A stretch of 5,896 nt of DNA from Candidatus Peregrinibacteria bacterium CG11_big_fil_rev_8_21_14_0_20_46_8 (GCA_002796025.1 PCVQ01000057.1:1-5896); one strand, 5' to 3'; shown: positions 1 through 4,639, numbered from the stretch's first letter. A program made the numbers and translations. The notes: generated by a model from the sequence alone, not told the origin.

Positions 1-42
1 GGGCAGGAGGAAGAAATCTCAATTGACGACTTGCCATTTTAG
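1..42 (+). CDS. ssb: Single-strand DNA-binding protein, C-terminal tip only (partial)
   Basis: Frame 1 reads 13 residues, GQEEEISIDDLPF, and then TAG. An acidic tail ending in D-D-(I/L)-P-F is the hallmark of bacterial SSB, where this tip docks replication, recombination and repair proteins such as exonuclease I, PriA and RecQ. Only the tail is inside the window, so the OB fold and the start cannot be checked. The stop codon overlaps the stop codon of the convergent trmB gene (shared bases 39-42), and there is no room for a separate terminator. The call rests on a short but very characteristic motif. A chance open frame ending this way is possible but unlikely. Confidence 0.72.
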   Translation, partial: GQEEEISIDDLPF

Positions 43-791
43 GCGCGTCGATTCTTTCCATTGCCATCAGCAAACTCCCACGCCATTTTAAAGATTGCCC
101 GCTGCGTATCGGCAATGGCGTGAGATTCTATGATCATGCCAATAATTGGCTGGTCTTTAAATGAGATGATTGAGACTTTATCGTCGTAGATATTAATTTC
201 ATTGCTAAAAAGAAATTGATCGTTGGGTACTAAGCGTATTTCACGATGTGCGGCTTTGTCTTGCTCGTGAACCGATATGCCGTGTTTGTCGTGCGGTGCA
301 ATACCGCGAAGAAAAATCTTCTTTTTTGCCCGTTTGCGCACATACTCTTCATCATAGCTTGGCCAGTAGTGGCGCACCTCGCCGGAATTACAGTAGTTGA
401 GGATTTCTGTCTTGGCGCGCAGCGTATCTTCATAAATTGCCTTCATGCCTTCTAACCCTTCAAAGTAGCGTATGCGTGGATGAATAGCGTCGCCGCGCAG
501 GCGCTTGAGGTCGGGCAGAATACTTTTAAAGTCACGGGCGCGCTGTGTAATATCCGCTGCTATTGCAGCGGGATCGGTGGCATCGTACGAGCGTGTTCCC
601 TCTTGGGTCGTCGCATTTACCATTCCGCGCTGCATGAGTTTTTCTAAAACGTCGTAGGTAGTTACACGGTTGATGCGCGCCCGCCGTGCAATTTCGGAAA
701 CAGCACTTGAACCAAGCTCCAAACAGGAAAGATATACCCGTGCTTCTTTTTCGGTGAGGCCAAGATTTTTTACAATATCTAAGTGATTCAT
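39..791 (-). CDS. TrmB-family winged-helix transcriptional regulator
   Basis: This is a 250-residue protein. Residues about 8-70 form a winged helix-turn-helix of the TrmB type: GLTEKEARVYLSCL, then a helix-turn-helix with recognition helix NRVTTYDVLEKLM around 41-53. Residues about 105-240 form the C-terminal effector-type domain, opening with PRIRYFEGLEGMKAIYEDTL. In Archaea TrmB proteins bind sugars and control transport genes. Bacterial members are mostly uncharacterised, so the ligand here is unknown. I chose the ATG at 789-791 because the homology to the family begins there. An upstream ATG at 953 would add 54 residues with no domain character that run through the regulatory region. No Shine-Dalgarno sequence precedes the chosen start. 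The gene diverges from glnA, so control of glnA or of itself is a reasonable inference. Its end overlaps the end of ssb. Confidence 0.85.
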   Translation of the reverse strand: MNHLDIVKNLGLTEKEARVYLSCLELGSSAVSEIARRARINRVTTYDVLEKLMQRGMVNATTQEGTRSYDATDPAAIAADITQRARDFKSILPDLKRLRGDAIHPRIRYFEGLEGMKAIYEDTLRAKTEILNYCNSGEVRHYWPSYDEEYVRKRAKKKIFLRGIAPHDKHGISVHEQDKAAHREIRLVPNDQFLFSNEINIYDDKVSIISFKDQPIIGMIIESHAIADTQRAIFKMAWEFADGNGKNRRA

Positions 792-1005
792 CAAGCTAGT
801 TTTTGTTGTAGAAAGCTTCGACAGTGGCGACAGGAAGCGTAGCGATCCTGTCGCTAAAAAGCAAGTTGCGGATATTGCTGTCAGATTATGAGAGGTTGTT
901 GGTATGTCCGACAGTAATGTGGCTCTCACAAAATTCTGCTTGCTCAATCGCATTCTTCAACGGTAAGAAGAGTGCGGCAGCACTATATTTTAACCCAACT
1001 TTTGC
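792..1005. promoter_or_regulatory. Divergent trmB/glnA control region with four CGACAG elements
   Basis: This 214-base region separates the two divergent starts. CGACAG occurs at 819-824, 828-833 and 909-914 on the + strand and inverted (CTGTCG) at 848-853. The middle pair lies inside a perfect 9-bp inverted repeat, GCGACAGGA/TCCTGTCGC, at 827-835 and 846-854 with a 10-base spacer. A looser CTGTC/GACAG pair spans 879-914. Such clusters are typical of operators for dimeric winged-helix regulators, so the adjacent TrmB-like protein is the obvious candidate binder; this is inference. On the glnA side TATATT (984-989) is the best -10-like hexamer and would give a leader of about 10 bases. On the trmB side TACAAC (810 to 805) is a weak -10 match. 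No clear -35 box accompanies either. Confidence 0.4.
984..989 (+). promoter_or_regulatory. Candidate glnA -10 box giving a very short leader
   Basis: TATATT matches the bacterial -10 consensus at five of six bases and lies 16 bases before the glnA ATG, so transcription would begin about 10 bases ahead of the start codon. The bases between (taacccaacttttgc) hold no Shine-Dalgarno sequence. No good -35 hexamer is found at 16-18 bases, which lowers confidence. Confidence 0.3.
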
Positions 1006-2562
1006 ATGGCTACTGCAGCAAAAACGTTTCAGGTTGGCAAACGTAAATTCGCACCGCTTCGCCGCGAATTATCAAAAAACGGACACGTGCCTCACATTGT
1101 GAAGCATGCTGATCCAAAGGCGGTCGAAAGTGTAGAAAAGATGATTAAAGCGCGCGGTATAAAAATTGTTGATTTTCGCTTTGTCGATCTCCTTGGACTC
1201 TGGCAGCACTTTTCGATTCCGGTTGAAGAGTTATTAAACTACAAGACGCTCGAAGATTCGATGTGGGTCGATGGTATTGGTTTTGACGGCTCGTCAATCC
1301 GCGGTTTTCAAGCAATTGATGAGAGTGATATGATGCTCATTCCCGATCCAACGAGCGCATTCGTCGATCCGATTTTGCAAATACCTACTATCAATATTAT
1401 TTGCGATGTCTATGATCCGATTCACGGCGAGCCATACAGCCGCGATCCCCGCTATGTTGCACGTAAAGCAGAGGCGTATCTTAAAACAACGGGCATTGCC
1501 GATCAGAGTTATTGGGGACCCGAAGCGGAATTTTTTATTTTCGACCATATTTCGTACGATCAAAACGAGTCGAGCGGCTACTACTTTATCGATTCAGAGG
1601 AGGCAGATTGGAATACCGGCAAAGGCGATGGCAACGGCAGCGGCCGCAATTTGGGCTATAAGCCACGTATGAAAGAAGGATACTTCCCATGTCCGCCGCA
1701 CGATACATTGCAGGATATTCGCAGTGAAATCATTCGCGATTTAATTGATAGCGGAATTCGCGTAGAGGTGCATCACCACGAGGTGGCGACCGGCGGTCAG
1801 TGCGAGATCGATATGCGTTATAATACGATGACGCGCATGGCCGACCAAGTGCTTATGTACAAGTACATTATTAAAAATGTCGCCCGCAAGCATGGCAAGG
1901 TCGCAACATTTATGCCAAAACCGATTTTTAATGACAACGGTTCGGGAATGCACTGCCATCAAAGTTTATGGATGAATGGTAAGCCGCTCTTTTACGAAGA
2001 GAAGGGTTATGCGCATCTTTCGCAAATGGCCAAGTACTACATTGGCGGGTTGATTAAGCACGGGCCTGCGCTCATGGCATTCTGCGCGCCGACAACAAAT
2101 TCGTACAAGCGTCTGGTTCCCGGATTTGAGGCGCCGGTAAATTTGGTTTACTCAAAGCGCAATCGCAGTGCTGCGATTCGTATTCCAATGTACAGCGAGG
2201 CACCGGCTGCGCGCCGTGTCGAGTTCCGCTCTCCGGATCCAACATGTAATCCATACCTCGCCTTTGCTGCAATGATGATGGCTGGCTTGGACGGTATTCA
2301 AAATAAAATTGAGCCGGGTGAACCGCTGGAACAAGATCTTTTTACTATGGATAAGAAAAAGCTGAGCAAAATTAAGACGATGCCGGGTTCCCTGAGCGAG
2401 TCGATTGATGCGCTTGAAAAAGATCATGAATTTTTGCTGAAGGGCGGAGTCTTTACGCAAGATCTTATTGATACATGGATTACTTGGAAACGCGAAAAGG
2501 AGATCGACGAACTTCGTCTGCGTCCGCATCCGCACGAGTTTTATATGTACTTTGATGCGTAG
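1006..2562 (+). CDS. glnA: Type I glutamine synthetase, beta-like, with the adenylylation Tyr replaced by Phe
   Basis: This enzyme joins ammonia to glutamate using ATP in the cytoplasm, normally as a dodecamer. The 518 residues show every family landmark: the beta-grasp domain with FDGSS (93-97), GPEAEFF (171-177, metal-binding E173 and E175), HHHEVATGGQCE (256-267, E259 and E267), GSGMHCH (312-318, catalytic H316), TTNSYKRLVPGFEAP (363-377, with R369 and E375), NRSAAIR (386-392) and EFRSPDP (406-412). The extra segment around 185-228 with DWNTG and GYFPCPP matches the insertion of the beta subtype. The adenylylation loop reads DLF (444-446) where enterobacterial enzymes have NLY, so covalent control at that tyrosine is not possible. 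The first roughly 35 residues are basic and precede the usual family start. GTG codons at 1087 and 1099 are alternative starts, but none has a ribosome site, so I kept the ATG at 1006. It diverges from trmB. Confidence 0.95.
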   Translation: MATAAKTFQVGKRKFAPLRRELSKNGHVPHIVKHADPKAVESVEKMIKARGIKIVDFRFVDLLGLWQHFSIPVEELLNYKTLEDSMWVDGIGFDGSSIRGFQAIDESDMMLIPDPTSAFVDPILQIPTINIICDVYDPIHGEPYSRDPRYVARKAEAYLKTTGIADQSYWGPEAEFFIFDHISYDQNESSGYYFIDSEEADWNTGKGDGNGSGRNLGYKPRMKEGYFPCPPHDTLQDIRSEIIRDLIDSGIRVEVHHHEVATGGQCEIDMRYNTMTRMADQVLMYKYIIKNVARKHGKVATFMPKPIFNDNGSGMHCHQSLWMNGKPLFYEEKGYAHLSQMAKYYIGGLIKHGPALMAFCAPTTNSYKRLVPGFEAPVNLVYSKRNRSAAIRIPMYSEAPAARRVEFRSPDPTCNPYLAFAAMMMAGLDGIQNKIEPGEPLEQDLFTMDKKKLSKIKTMPGSLSESIDALEKDHEFLLKGGVFTQDLIDTWITWKREKEIDELRLRPHPHEFYMYFDA

Positions 2563-2602
2563 GCAATAGAAAGGCCGGTAGGGCCGCTTCATTGCCCTTT
2601 CT
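2562..2602 (+). other. Crossing inverted repeats just after glnA
   Basis: Immediately after the glnA stop, GGCAAT (2562-2567) is complementary to ATTGCC (2591-2596), and AGAAAGG (2568-2574) is complementary to CCTTTCT (2596-2602). A small GGCC/GGCC hairpin (2573-2576 and 2582-2585) lies between. The first two pairings cross, so they can be mutually exclusive or form a pseudoknot. This may be a 3' end stabiliser or part of the termination region. Its function is not known. Confidence 0.35.
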
Positions 2603-2609
2603 TTATATG

Positions 2610-2639
2610 GCCCCGCCGAAGCAGATGCTGAGGCGGGGC
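2610..2639. terminator. GC-rich hairpin between convergent glnA and DUF6629 genes
   Basis: A perfect 8-bp stem, GCCCCGCC (2610-2617) with GGCGGGGC (2632-2639), encloses a GA/GA internal step and an AGC/GCT extension with a four-base loop. It lies 47 bases after the glnA stop and 11 bases after the DUF6629 stop, so it is placed to end both transcripts. The flanking T-runs are poor on both strands (TTCGTTATATT on +, CATATAAAG on -). It may therefore act as a weak intrinsic terminator, a transcript-end stabiliser or a factor-assisted site. Confidence 0.55.
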
Positions 2640-2650
2640 TTCGTTATATT

Positions 2651-3298
2651 CTAAGATACATTTTCCCGTCCGAGCATAAAGTGCAGCAACACGATGACGC
2701 TCAGCAGCGCGGCAAAGTAGCACCATACCGACTGCCAGGTCATTTTGTATAAAAGAAAAGCGAGGATTAAAGATGCGGCGGTGGCTGCGGAAAAAATCCG
2801 TAAGTATCTATGGCTGGAAAAGAGACCGCTGCCACAGACGGCTGCGGTATATGCAGCAAGAATTAAAACAATAGCTATAGAATAGCCGCGTGTATCGGTT
2901 GTAATGTAACGAATGCTGCTATTGAAGATTTGTACATTCGGCTCATTATTGAGGAGAATAAGTAATAAACCAAAAGTTACAAAAATGCCAAGTACCGCAA
3001 CAAATTTAAAGAGTGATTTGAGGCGCGGTTTTTTTTCTACAAGATAAAATGCATACGGCACGAAGGTGGGCCAGACTAAGTAGGCAAAAAAGAGGAAGCC
3101 ATAACTGAGGAGTGTTGCATACTCACTTGTTGTGCCCACAAGCCAAAGTATTCCTTCGATTGTTTGTTGAATAGCGAAGAAGAGGGGAATGAGGGCAAGC
3201 GGAATTTCTCTGCGTTGTTGTACATGCCCTAAACTCGCAGCACCGGTGACTCCCAGTGCGCCTGCTGCTACAAAACTTGCTTCAGCGGAAAAACACAT
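2651..3298 (-). CDS. DUF6629-like multi-pass membrane protein
   Basis: The product has 215 residues and begins MCFSAEASF, the typical opening of the DUF6629 family of uncharacterised integral membrane proteins. Other family-like points are EIPLALIPLFFAIQQTIEGILWL (31-53), WPTFVPYAF (76-84) and the C-terminal SVWCYFAALLS (190-200). I see seven hydrophobic segments, at about 5-25, 32-53, 61-87, 96-116, 139-160, 166-185 and 189-208. There is no cleavable signal peptide or soluble domain. I used the ATG at 3296-3298. A longer frame from 3358 adds 20 unrelated polar residues and runs through a likely -10 box. The gene is convergent with glnA. The biochemical role of the family is unknown to me, and nothing in the context supplies one. 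Confidence 0.82.
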   Translation of the reverse strand: MCFSAEASFVAAGALGVTGAASLGHVQQRREIPLALIPLFFAIQQTIEGILWLVGTTSEYATLLSYGFLFFAYLVWPTFVPYAFYLVEKKPRLKSLFKFVAVLGIFVTFGLLLILLNNEPNVQIFNSSIRYITTDTRGYSIAIVLILAAYTAAVCGSGLFSSHRYLRIFSAATAASLILAFLLYKMTWQSVWCYFAALLSVIVLLHFMLGRENVS

Positions 3299-3304
3299 AC
3301 ATAT

Positions 3305-3310
3305 ATTGTA
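3305..3310 (-). promoter_or_regulatory. Candidate -10 box for a leaderless DUF6629 transcript
   Basis: On the minus strand TACAAT (five of six consensus bases) ends six bases before the ATG at 3298. The usual initiation distance from a -10 box puts the first transcribed base on or next to that ATG, so the mRNA would be leaderless. TTGAAA lies upstream (3340 to 3335), but the 24-base spacing is too long for a standard -35 box. Confidence 0.4.
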
Positions 3311-3337
3311 CGCCTTTTTTGTCTGCGATGTTTTTTT

Positions 3338-3411
3338 CAAGGGGGGCGGTAAATGCACGTGTGGTCCGTTGTTAAAAACGGAGAGACACAGAGGTGAGAA
3401 CCGCCCCCTTG
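3338..3411. ncRNA. Long hairpin of unknown family
   Basis: CAAGG-GGGGCGGT (3338-3350) pairs with ACCGCCCCCTTG (3400-3411): 12 base pairs with a single extra G. Inside, GTGT (3359-3362) faces ACAC (3386-3389), and TCCGTT (3365-3370) pairs with AACGGA (3377-3382) around a six-base loop. The result is a rod of about 74 bases with internal loops. It lies between a divergent DUF6629 promoter and the next structured element. No T-run follows directly, so the strand is unclear. It could be the 5' domain of a longer + strand RNA or a DNA-level element. Confidence 0.3.
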
Positions 3412-3469
3412 CGCAATGCTCTTTAATTCCTGGCTGCCCCTAAATTTTTTTCCTGGACAGAGGACTATG

Positions 3470-3604
3470 AAGAGCGGTAGAGAAAGTACGTCGACGAGGC
3501 GTTACTTTCTGATTCCGTTGCGAGCGGAACGGTTCTCCCTACCGTTCTTAGGTGGTGTTTTTTGCAGACCTTGCCCACCAAGGTCTTATGTGTTTTTGTT
3601 TTTT
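3470..3604 (+). ncRNA. Putative small RNA: three-way junction plus terminator
   Basis: AAGAGCGGTAG (3470-3480) pairs along all 11 positions, with one G-U wobble, with CTACCGTTCTT (3539-3549). Enclosed are AGAAAGTA (3481-3488) with TACTTTCT (3503-3510), extended by CG/CG past one bulged base, and TTCCG (3513-3517) with CGGAA (3525-3529), or alternatively CCGTT with AACGG. This makes a three-way junction of 80 bases. A perfect 8-bp hairpin and two T-runs follow (3566-3604), as at the end of an RNA gene. GGTGG (3551-3555) can pair with the loop and edge of that hairpin (CCACC, 3575-3579), so a pseudoknot is possible. I see no clear promoter. A short + frame starting at 3467 has no recognisable protein features. 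The family is not recognised: I found no hammerhead core and no hallmark of tmRNA, RNase P or SRP RNA. Confidence 0.38.
3566..3604 (+). terminator. Intrinsic terminator-like hairpin with T-rich tail
   Basis: AGACCTTG (3566-3573) pairs perfectly with CAAGGTCT (3579-3586) around a five-base loop, CCCAC. After six bases come T5 (3593-3597), G and T6 (3599-3604). The gap before the T-run is longer than ideal. It ends the three-way-junction element upstream. Confidence 0.5.
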
Positions 3605-3656
3605 GTGGGTATGCACGTGAGTGCATAACGCAATTTTTTTTCTTGTGTTTTTGTTT
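3589..3656 (+). repeat. 13-base T-rich direct repeat behind two successive hairpins
   Basis: TGTGTTTTTGTTT occurs at 3589-3601 and again at 3644-3656, each time downstream of a hairpin. Part of the likeness is low complexity, but the exact match, including both G interruptions, suggests duplication of a terminator tail. Confidence 0.45.
3610..3641 (+). terminator. Second hairpin followed by a T-run
   Basis: TATGCAC (3610-3616) pairs perfectly with GTGCATA (3621-3627) around a GTGA loop. After ACGCAA comes a run of Ts (3634-3641). It sits just downstream of the first terminator and may be a back-up terminator or the end of a second short transcript. Confidence 0.45.
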
Positions 3657-3680
3657 GATCCCTCACATATTTGGGAGGGA

Positions 3681-3812
3681 GCTTTTCAGGTGGGAATGTA
3701 GTCGTGCATTCCGCGCTTGAAAAGTAGGGAGGAGAGGGGGGCGATTTGGATGTGTTGCTGCTCGGCCGTTCGCTCGCCACGCTTTCCCCGCTACTTTTCA
3801 GGAGTTTTTTTT
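3681..3812 (+). ncRNA. Putative RNA with two mutually exclusive pairings, ending in T8
   Basis: Segment 3682-3698 pairs with 3707-3724 in a stem of about 17 base pairs with wobbles and one bulged G (3713), around an eight-base loop. The 3' part of that stem, TGAAAAG (3718-3724), also begins TGAAAAGTAG (3718-3727), which is perfectly complementary to CTACTTTTCA (3791-3800). The two pairings cannot coexist, because CTTTTCAGG is present twice (3682-3690 and 3794-3802). Inside the second fold, GGCGA (3740-3744) can pair with TCGCC (3774-3778), and GGGG with CCCC (3786-3789). T8 (3805-3812) follows four bases after the second fold. The layout resembles an attenuator or riboswitch expression platform, but gmk appears to have its own promoter further down, so it may equally be a free-standing RNA. 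I recognise no known aptamer in it. Confidence 0.35.
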
Positions 3813-3815
3813 GCT

Positions 3816-3827
3816 CGCAATATTGCG
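3816..3827. promoter_or_regulatory. 12-base perfect palindrome upstream of gmk
   Basis: CGCAATATTGCG is fully self-complementary with no spacer, so it is better suited to binding a dimeric protein on DNA than to forming an RNA hairpin. It lies directly after the T8 run and about 70 bases before the gmk -10 box. The binder is unknown. Confidence 0.3.
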
Positions 3828-3894
3828 CTGATTTTGAAAGAACAATAACTCTAAATAGTACCATAAATAAGAGATTTATTCAATCGTCTGCGCC

Positions 3895-3903
3895 TGCTAT
3901 ACT
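3895..3903 (+). promoter_or_regulatory. Extended -10 promoter for gmk, implying a leaderless or near-leaderless mRNA
   Basis: TGCTATACT is an extended -10 element (TGn followed by TATACT, five of six consensus bases). The ATG begins nine bases after its end, so initiation would fall about two or three bases before the start codon. The -35 zone (TTTATT at 3875-3880) is weak, as is common with extended -10 promoters. It overlaps an AT-rich dyad, ATAAAT/ATTTAT (3863-3868 and 3874-3879), which may be an operator. Confidence 0.5.
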
Positions 3904-3912
3904 ACCGCCCGA

Positions 3913-4485
3913 ATGTCTGGAAAACTTTTTCTTATTCTCGGCCCGTCCGGTTCAGGCAAAGGCACGGTAATTGCCCATTTAAGGGAAGCCTTTCCCGATG
4001 CGGTATTTCCGATTTCGTGCACTACACGCACCCCCCGCCAGGGAGAAAAAGAGGGCGATGTTTATCATTTTATTACAAAAGAGGAATTTAAAAGCCGTAT
4101 TGAACGCGGTGAATTTTTAGAGTGGGCGATTGTGCACAGTGATAACTATTACGGCACCTTGAAAGCACCGATTGTGCAGGCATTGGAAGCAGGCAAAACG
4201 GTCATTCGTGAGGTCGATATGCAGGGTGTGCAATCGATTCGTAAAATTCTCCCGCCGGAGCAGGTTGTTTCCATCTTTATCACCGCCCGCTCGTGGGAAA
4301 ATTTAAAAGAGCGCATTGTGAAGCGCGCGACGATTTCTGAGGAAGAGCTTGCGCATCGCAAAGCCAGCTTTGAGCGAGAAATGGAGTTTTCTAAGGAGTG
4401 CGACTATGTGGTTTTTAGCGAAGATGGGAAAATACCCGAAGCAAATGAAGAGGTAGAGCGGATTATTCGCCAGGAGATAATATAG
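3913..4485 (+). CDS. gmk: Guanylate kinase
   Basis: This cytoplasmic enzyme phosphorylates GMP (and dGMP) to GDP with ATP, an essential step of GTP supply and of recycling of GMP-derived signals. The 190 residues match the usual bacterial length. The P-loop GPSGSGKGT lies at 10-18 (K16). The GMP-binding domain includes S35, R39 and R42 in SCTTRTPRQGE, Y51, E70 in GEFLEWA, and YYGT at 79-82. D102 lies in REVDMQG. Lid arginines appear in KERIVKRATISEEELAHRK (R134, R138 and R149). The C-terminal ECDYVVFSEDG replaces the common YDYVV motif. The ATG at 3913 fits the family start; no Shine-Dalgarno site precedes it, and a -10 box lies only nine bases upstream. The stop codon directly abuts the 3' CCA end of the opposite-strand tRNA-Gln, so the transcript must either end inside or run antisense through the tRNA. 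Confidence 0.96.
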   Translation: MSGKLFLILGPSGSGKGTVIAHLREAFPDAVFPISCTTRTPRQGEKEGDVYHFITKEEFKSRIERGEFLEWAIVHSDNYYGTLKAPIVQALEAGKTVIREVDMQGVQSIRKILPPEQVVSIFITARSWENLKERIVKRATISEEELAHRKASFEREMEFSKECDYVVFSEDGKIPEANEEVERIIRQEII

Positions 4486-4559
4486 TGGCTGGGGAGGAGG
4501 GATTCGAACCCCCGGTGGCGGGACCAGAACCCGCTGCCTTACCACTTGGCTACTCCCCA
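4486..4559 (-). tRNA. tRNA-Gln, anticodon CUG, CCA encoded
   Basis: The minus strand folds as a complete cloverleaf of 74 bases. The acceptor stem TGGGGAG/CTCCCCA has 7 pairs. The D stem is GCC/GGC. The anticodon stem GCGGG/CCCGC carries loop TTCTGGT with anticodon CTG. The variable loop has four bases, and the T arm has the TTCGAAT loop with one G-T pair in its stem. The U1-A72 pair and G73 are classical glutaminyl-tRNA synthetase identity features. The encoded 3' CCA ends at 4486, immediately next to the gmk stop at 4485. Confidence 0.97.
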
Positions 4560-4567
4560 TGAGCGCG

Positions 4568-4595
4568 AGCATACTAGCGTAAATAGTCGTCTTAA
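4568..4595 (-). promoter_or_regulatory. Candidate tRNA-Gln promoter
   Basis: On the minus strand TTAAGA (4595 to 4590) and TATGCT (4573 to 4568) are separated by 16 bases. The -10 box ends eight bases before the mature tRNA 5' end, so the precursor would have almost no 5' leader. Each hexamer matches the consensus at four positions. The tRNA might also be co-transcribed with the helicase gene 80 bases upstream. Confidence 0.35.
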
Positions 4596-4639
4596 TCGAG
4601 TCGATTTTACATGACCATATTAGTTTTTTGCCACCTTCA

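Larger units (their letters stand above)
3299..3912. other. 614-base protein-free region packed with inverted repeats and T-runs
   Basis: No open frame here looks coding. Frames exist on both strands, but their translations are low-complexity, show no domain character and cross the hairpins described separately. What the region does hold is a series of long complementary segments: 3338-3411, 3470-3549, 3566-3586, 3610-3627, 3681-3725 and 3718-3800. T-runs lie on the + strand at 3445-3451, 3593-3604, 3633-3641 and 3805-3812. The consistent side of the T-runs suggests that RNA is made on the + strand and ended more than once before gmk. Direct repeats include ATGCACGTG (3353-3361 and 3611-3619), a 13-base element (3589-3601 and 3644-3656) and CTTTTCAGG (3682-3690 and 3794-3802). 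Confidence 0.6.

Noticed and set aside
792..953. A 54-residue N-terminal extension of the TrmB-like protein from an ATG at 953
   Set aside because: The added residues have no domain character, family similarity starts at the ATG at 791, and the extension would cover the repeat-rich divergent control region.
2152..2592. A 146-residue minus-strand frame opposite the end of glnA
   Set aside because: It is a shadow of the strongly supported glnA frame, with no domain features.
3299..3358. A longer start for the membrane protein
   Set aside because: The family opens with MCFSAxASF. The 20 extra residues are polar and span a likely -10 box.
3470..3549. Hammerhead ribozyme, prompted by the three-way junction
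   Set aside because: The conserved CUGANGA and GAAA core strands are not placed at the junction. The CTGAT at 3509-3513 is not followed by the needed GA.
3338..3812. tmRNA, RNase P RNA, SRP RNA or 6S RNA
   Set aside because: I found no tRNA-like 3' end with tag frame, no GAGGAAAGUCC-type core, no GGAAG-type SRP apical loop, and no single long hairpin with a central bubble. A covariance search would be decisive.
3681..3812. T-box or another common riboswitch controlling gmk
   Set aside because: The T-box core (AGGGUGGNACCGCG) and the conserved cores of the TPP, SAM, FMN, cobalamin, purine, fluoride and ZTP classes are not visible, and gmk has a promoter downstream of the T8 run.
3416..3970. 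Short open frames at 3416-3628 (+), 3586-3864 (-) and 3746-3970 (+) as protein genes
   Set aside because: Their translations are low-complexity and unrelated to anything I recognise. They run through hairpins and T-runs, and the last overlaps the well-supported gmk start.
1006..4559. A functional glutamine module formed by glnA and tRNA-Gln
   Set aside because: They lie almost 2 kb apart on opposite strands with unrelated genes between, so the closeness is most likely chance.
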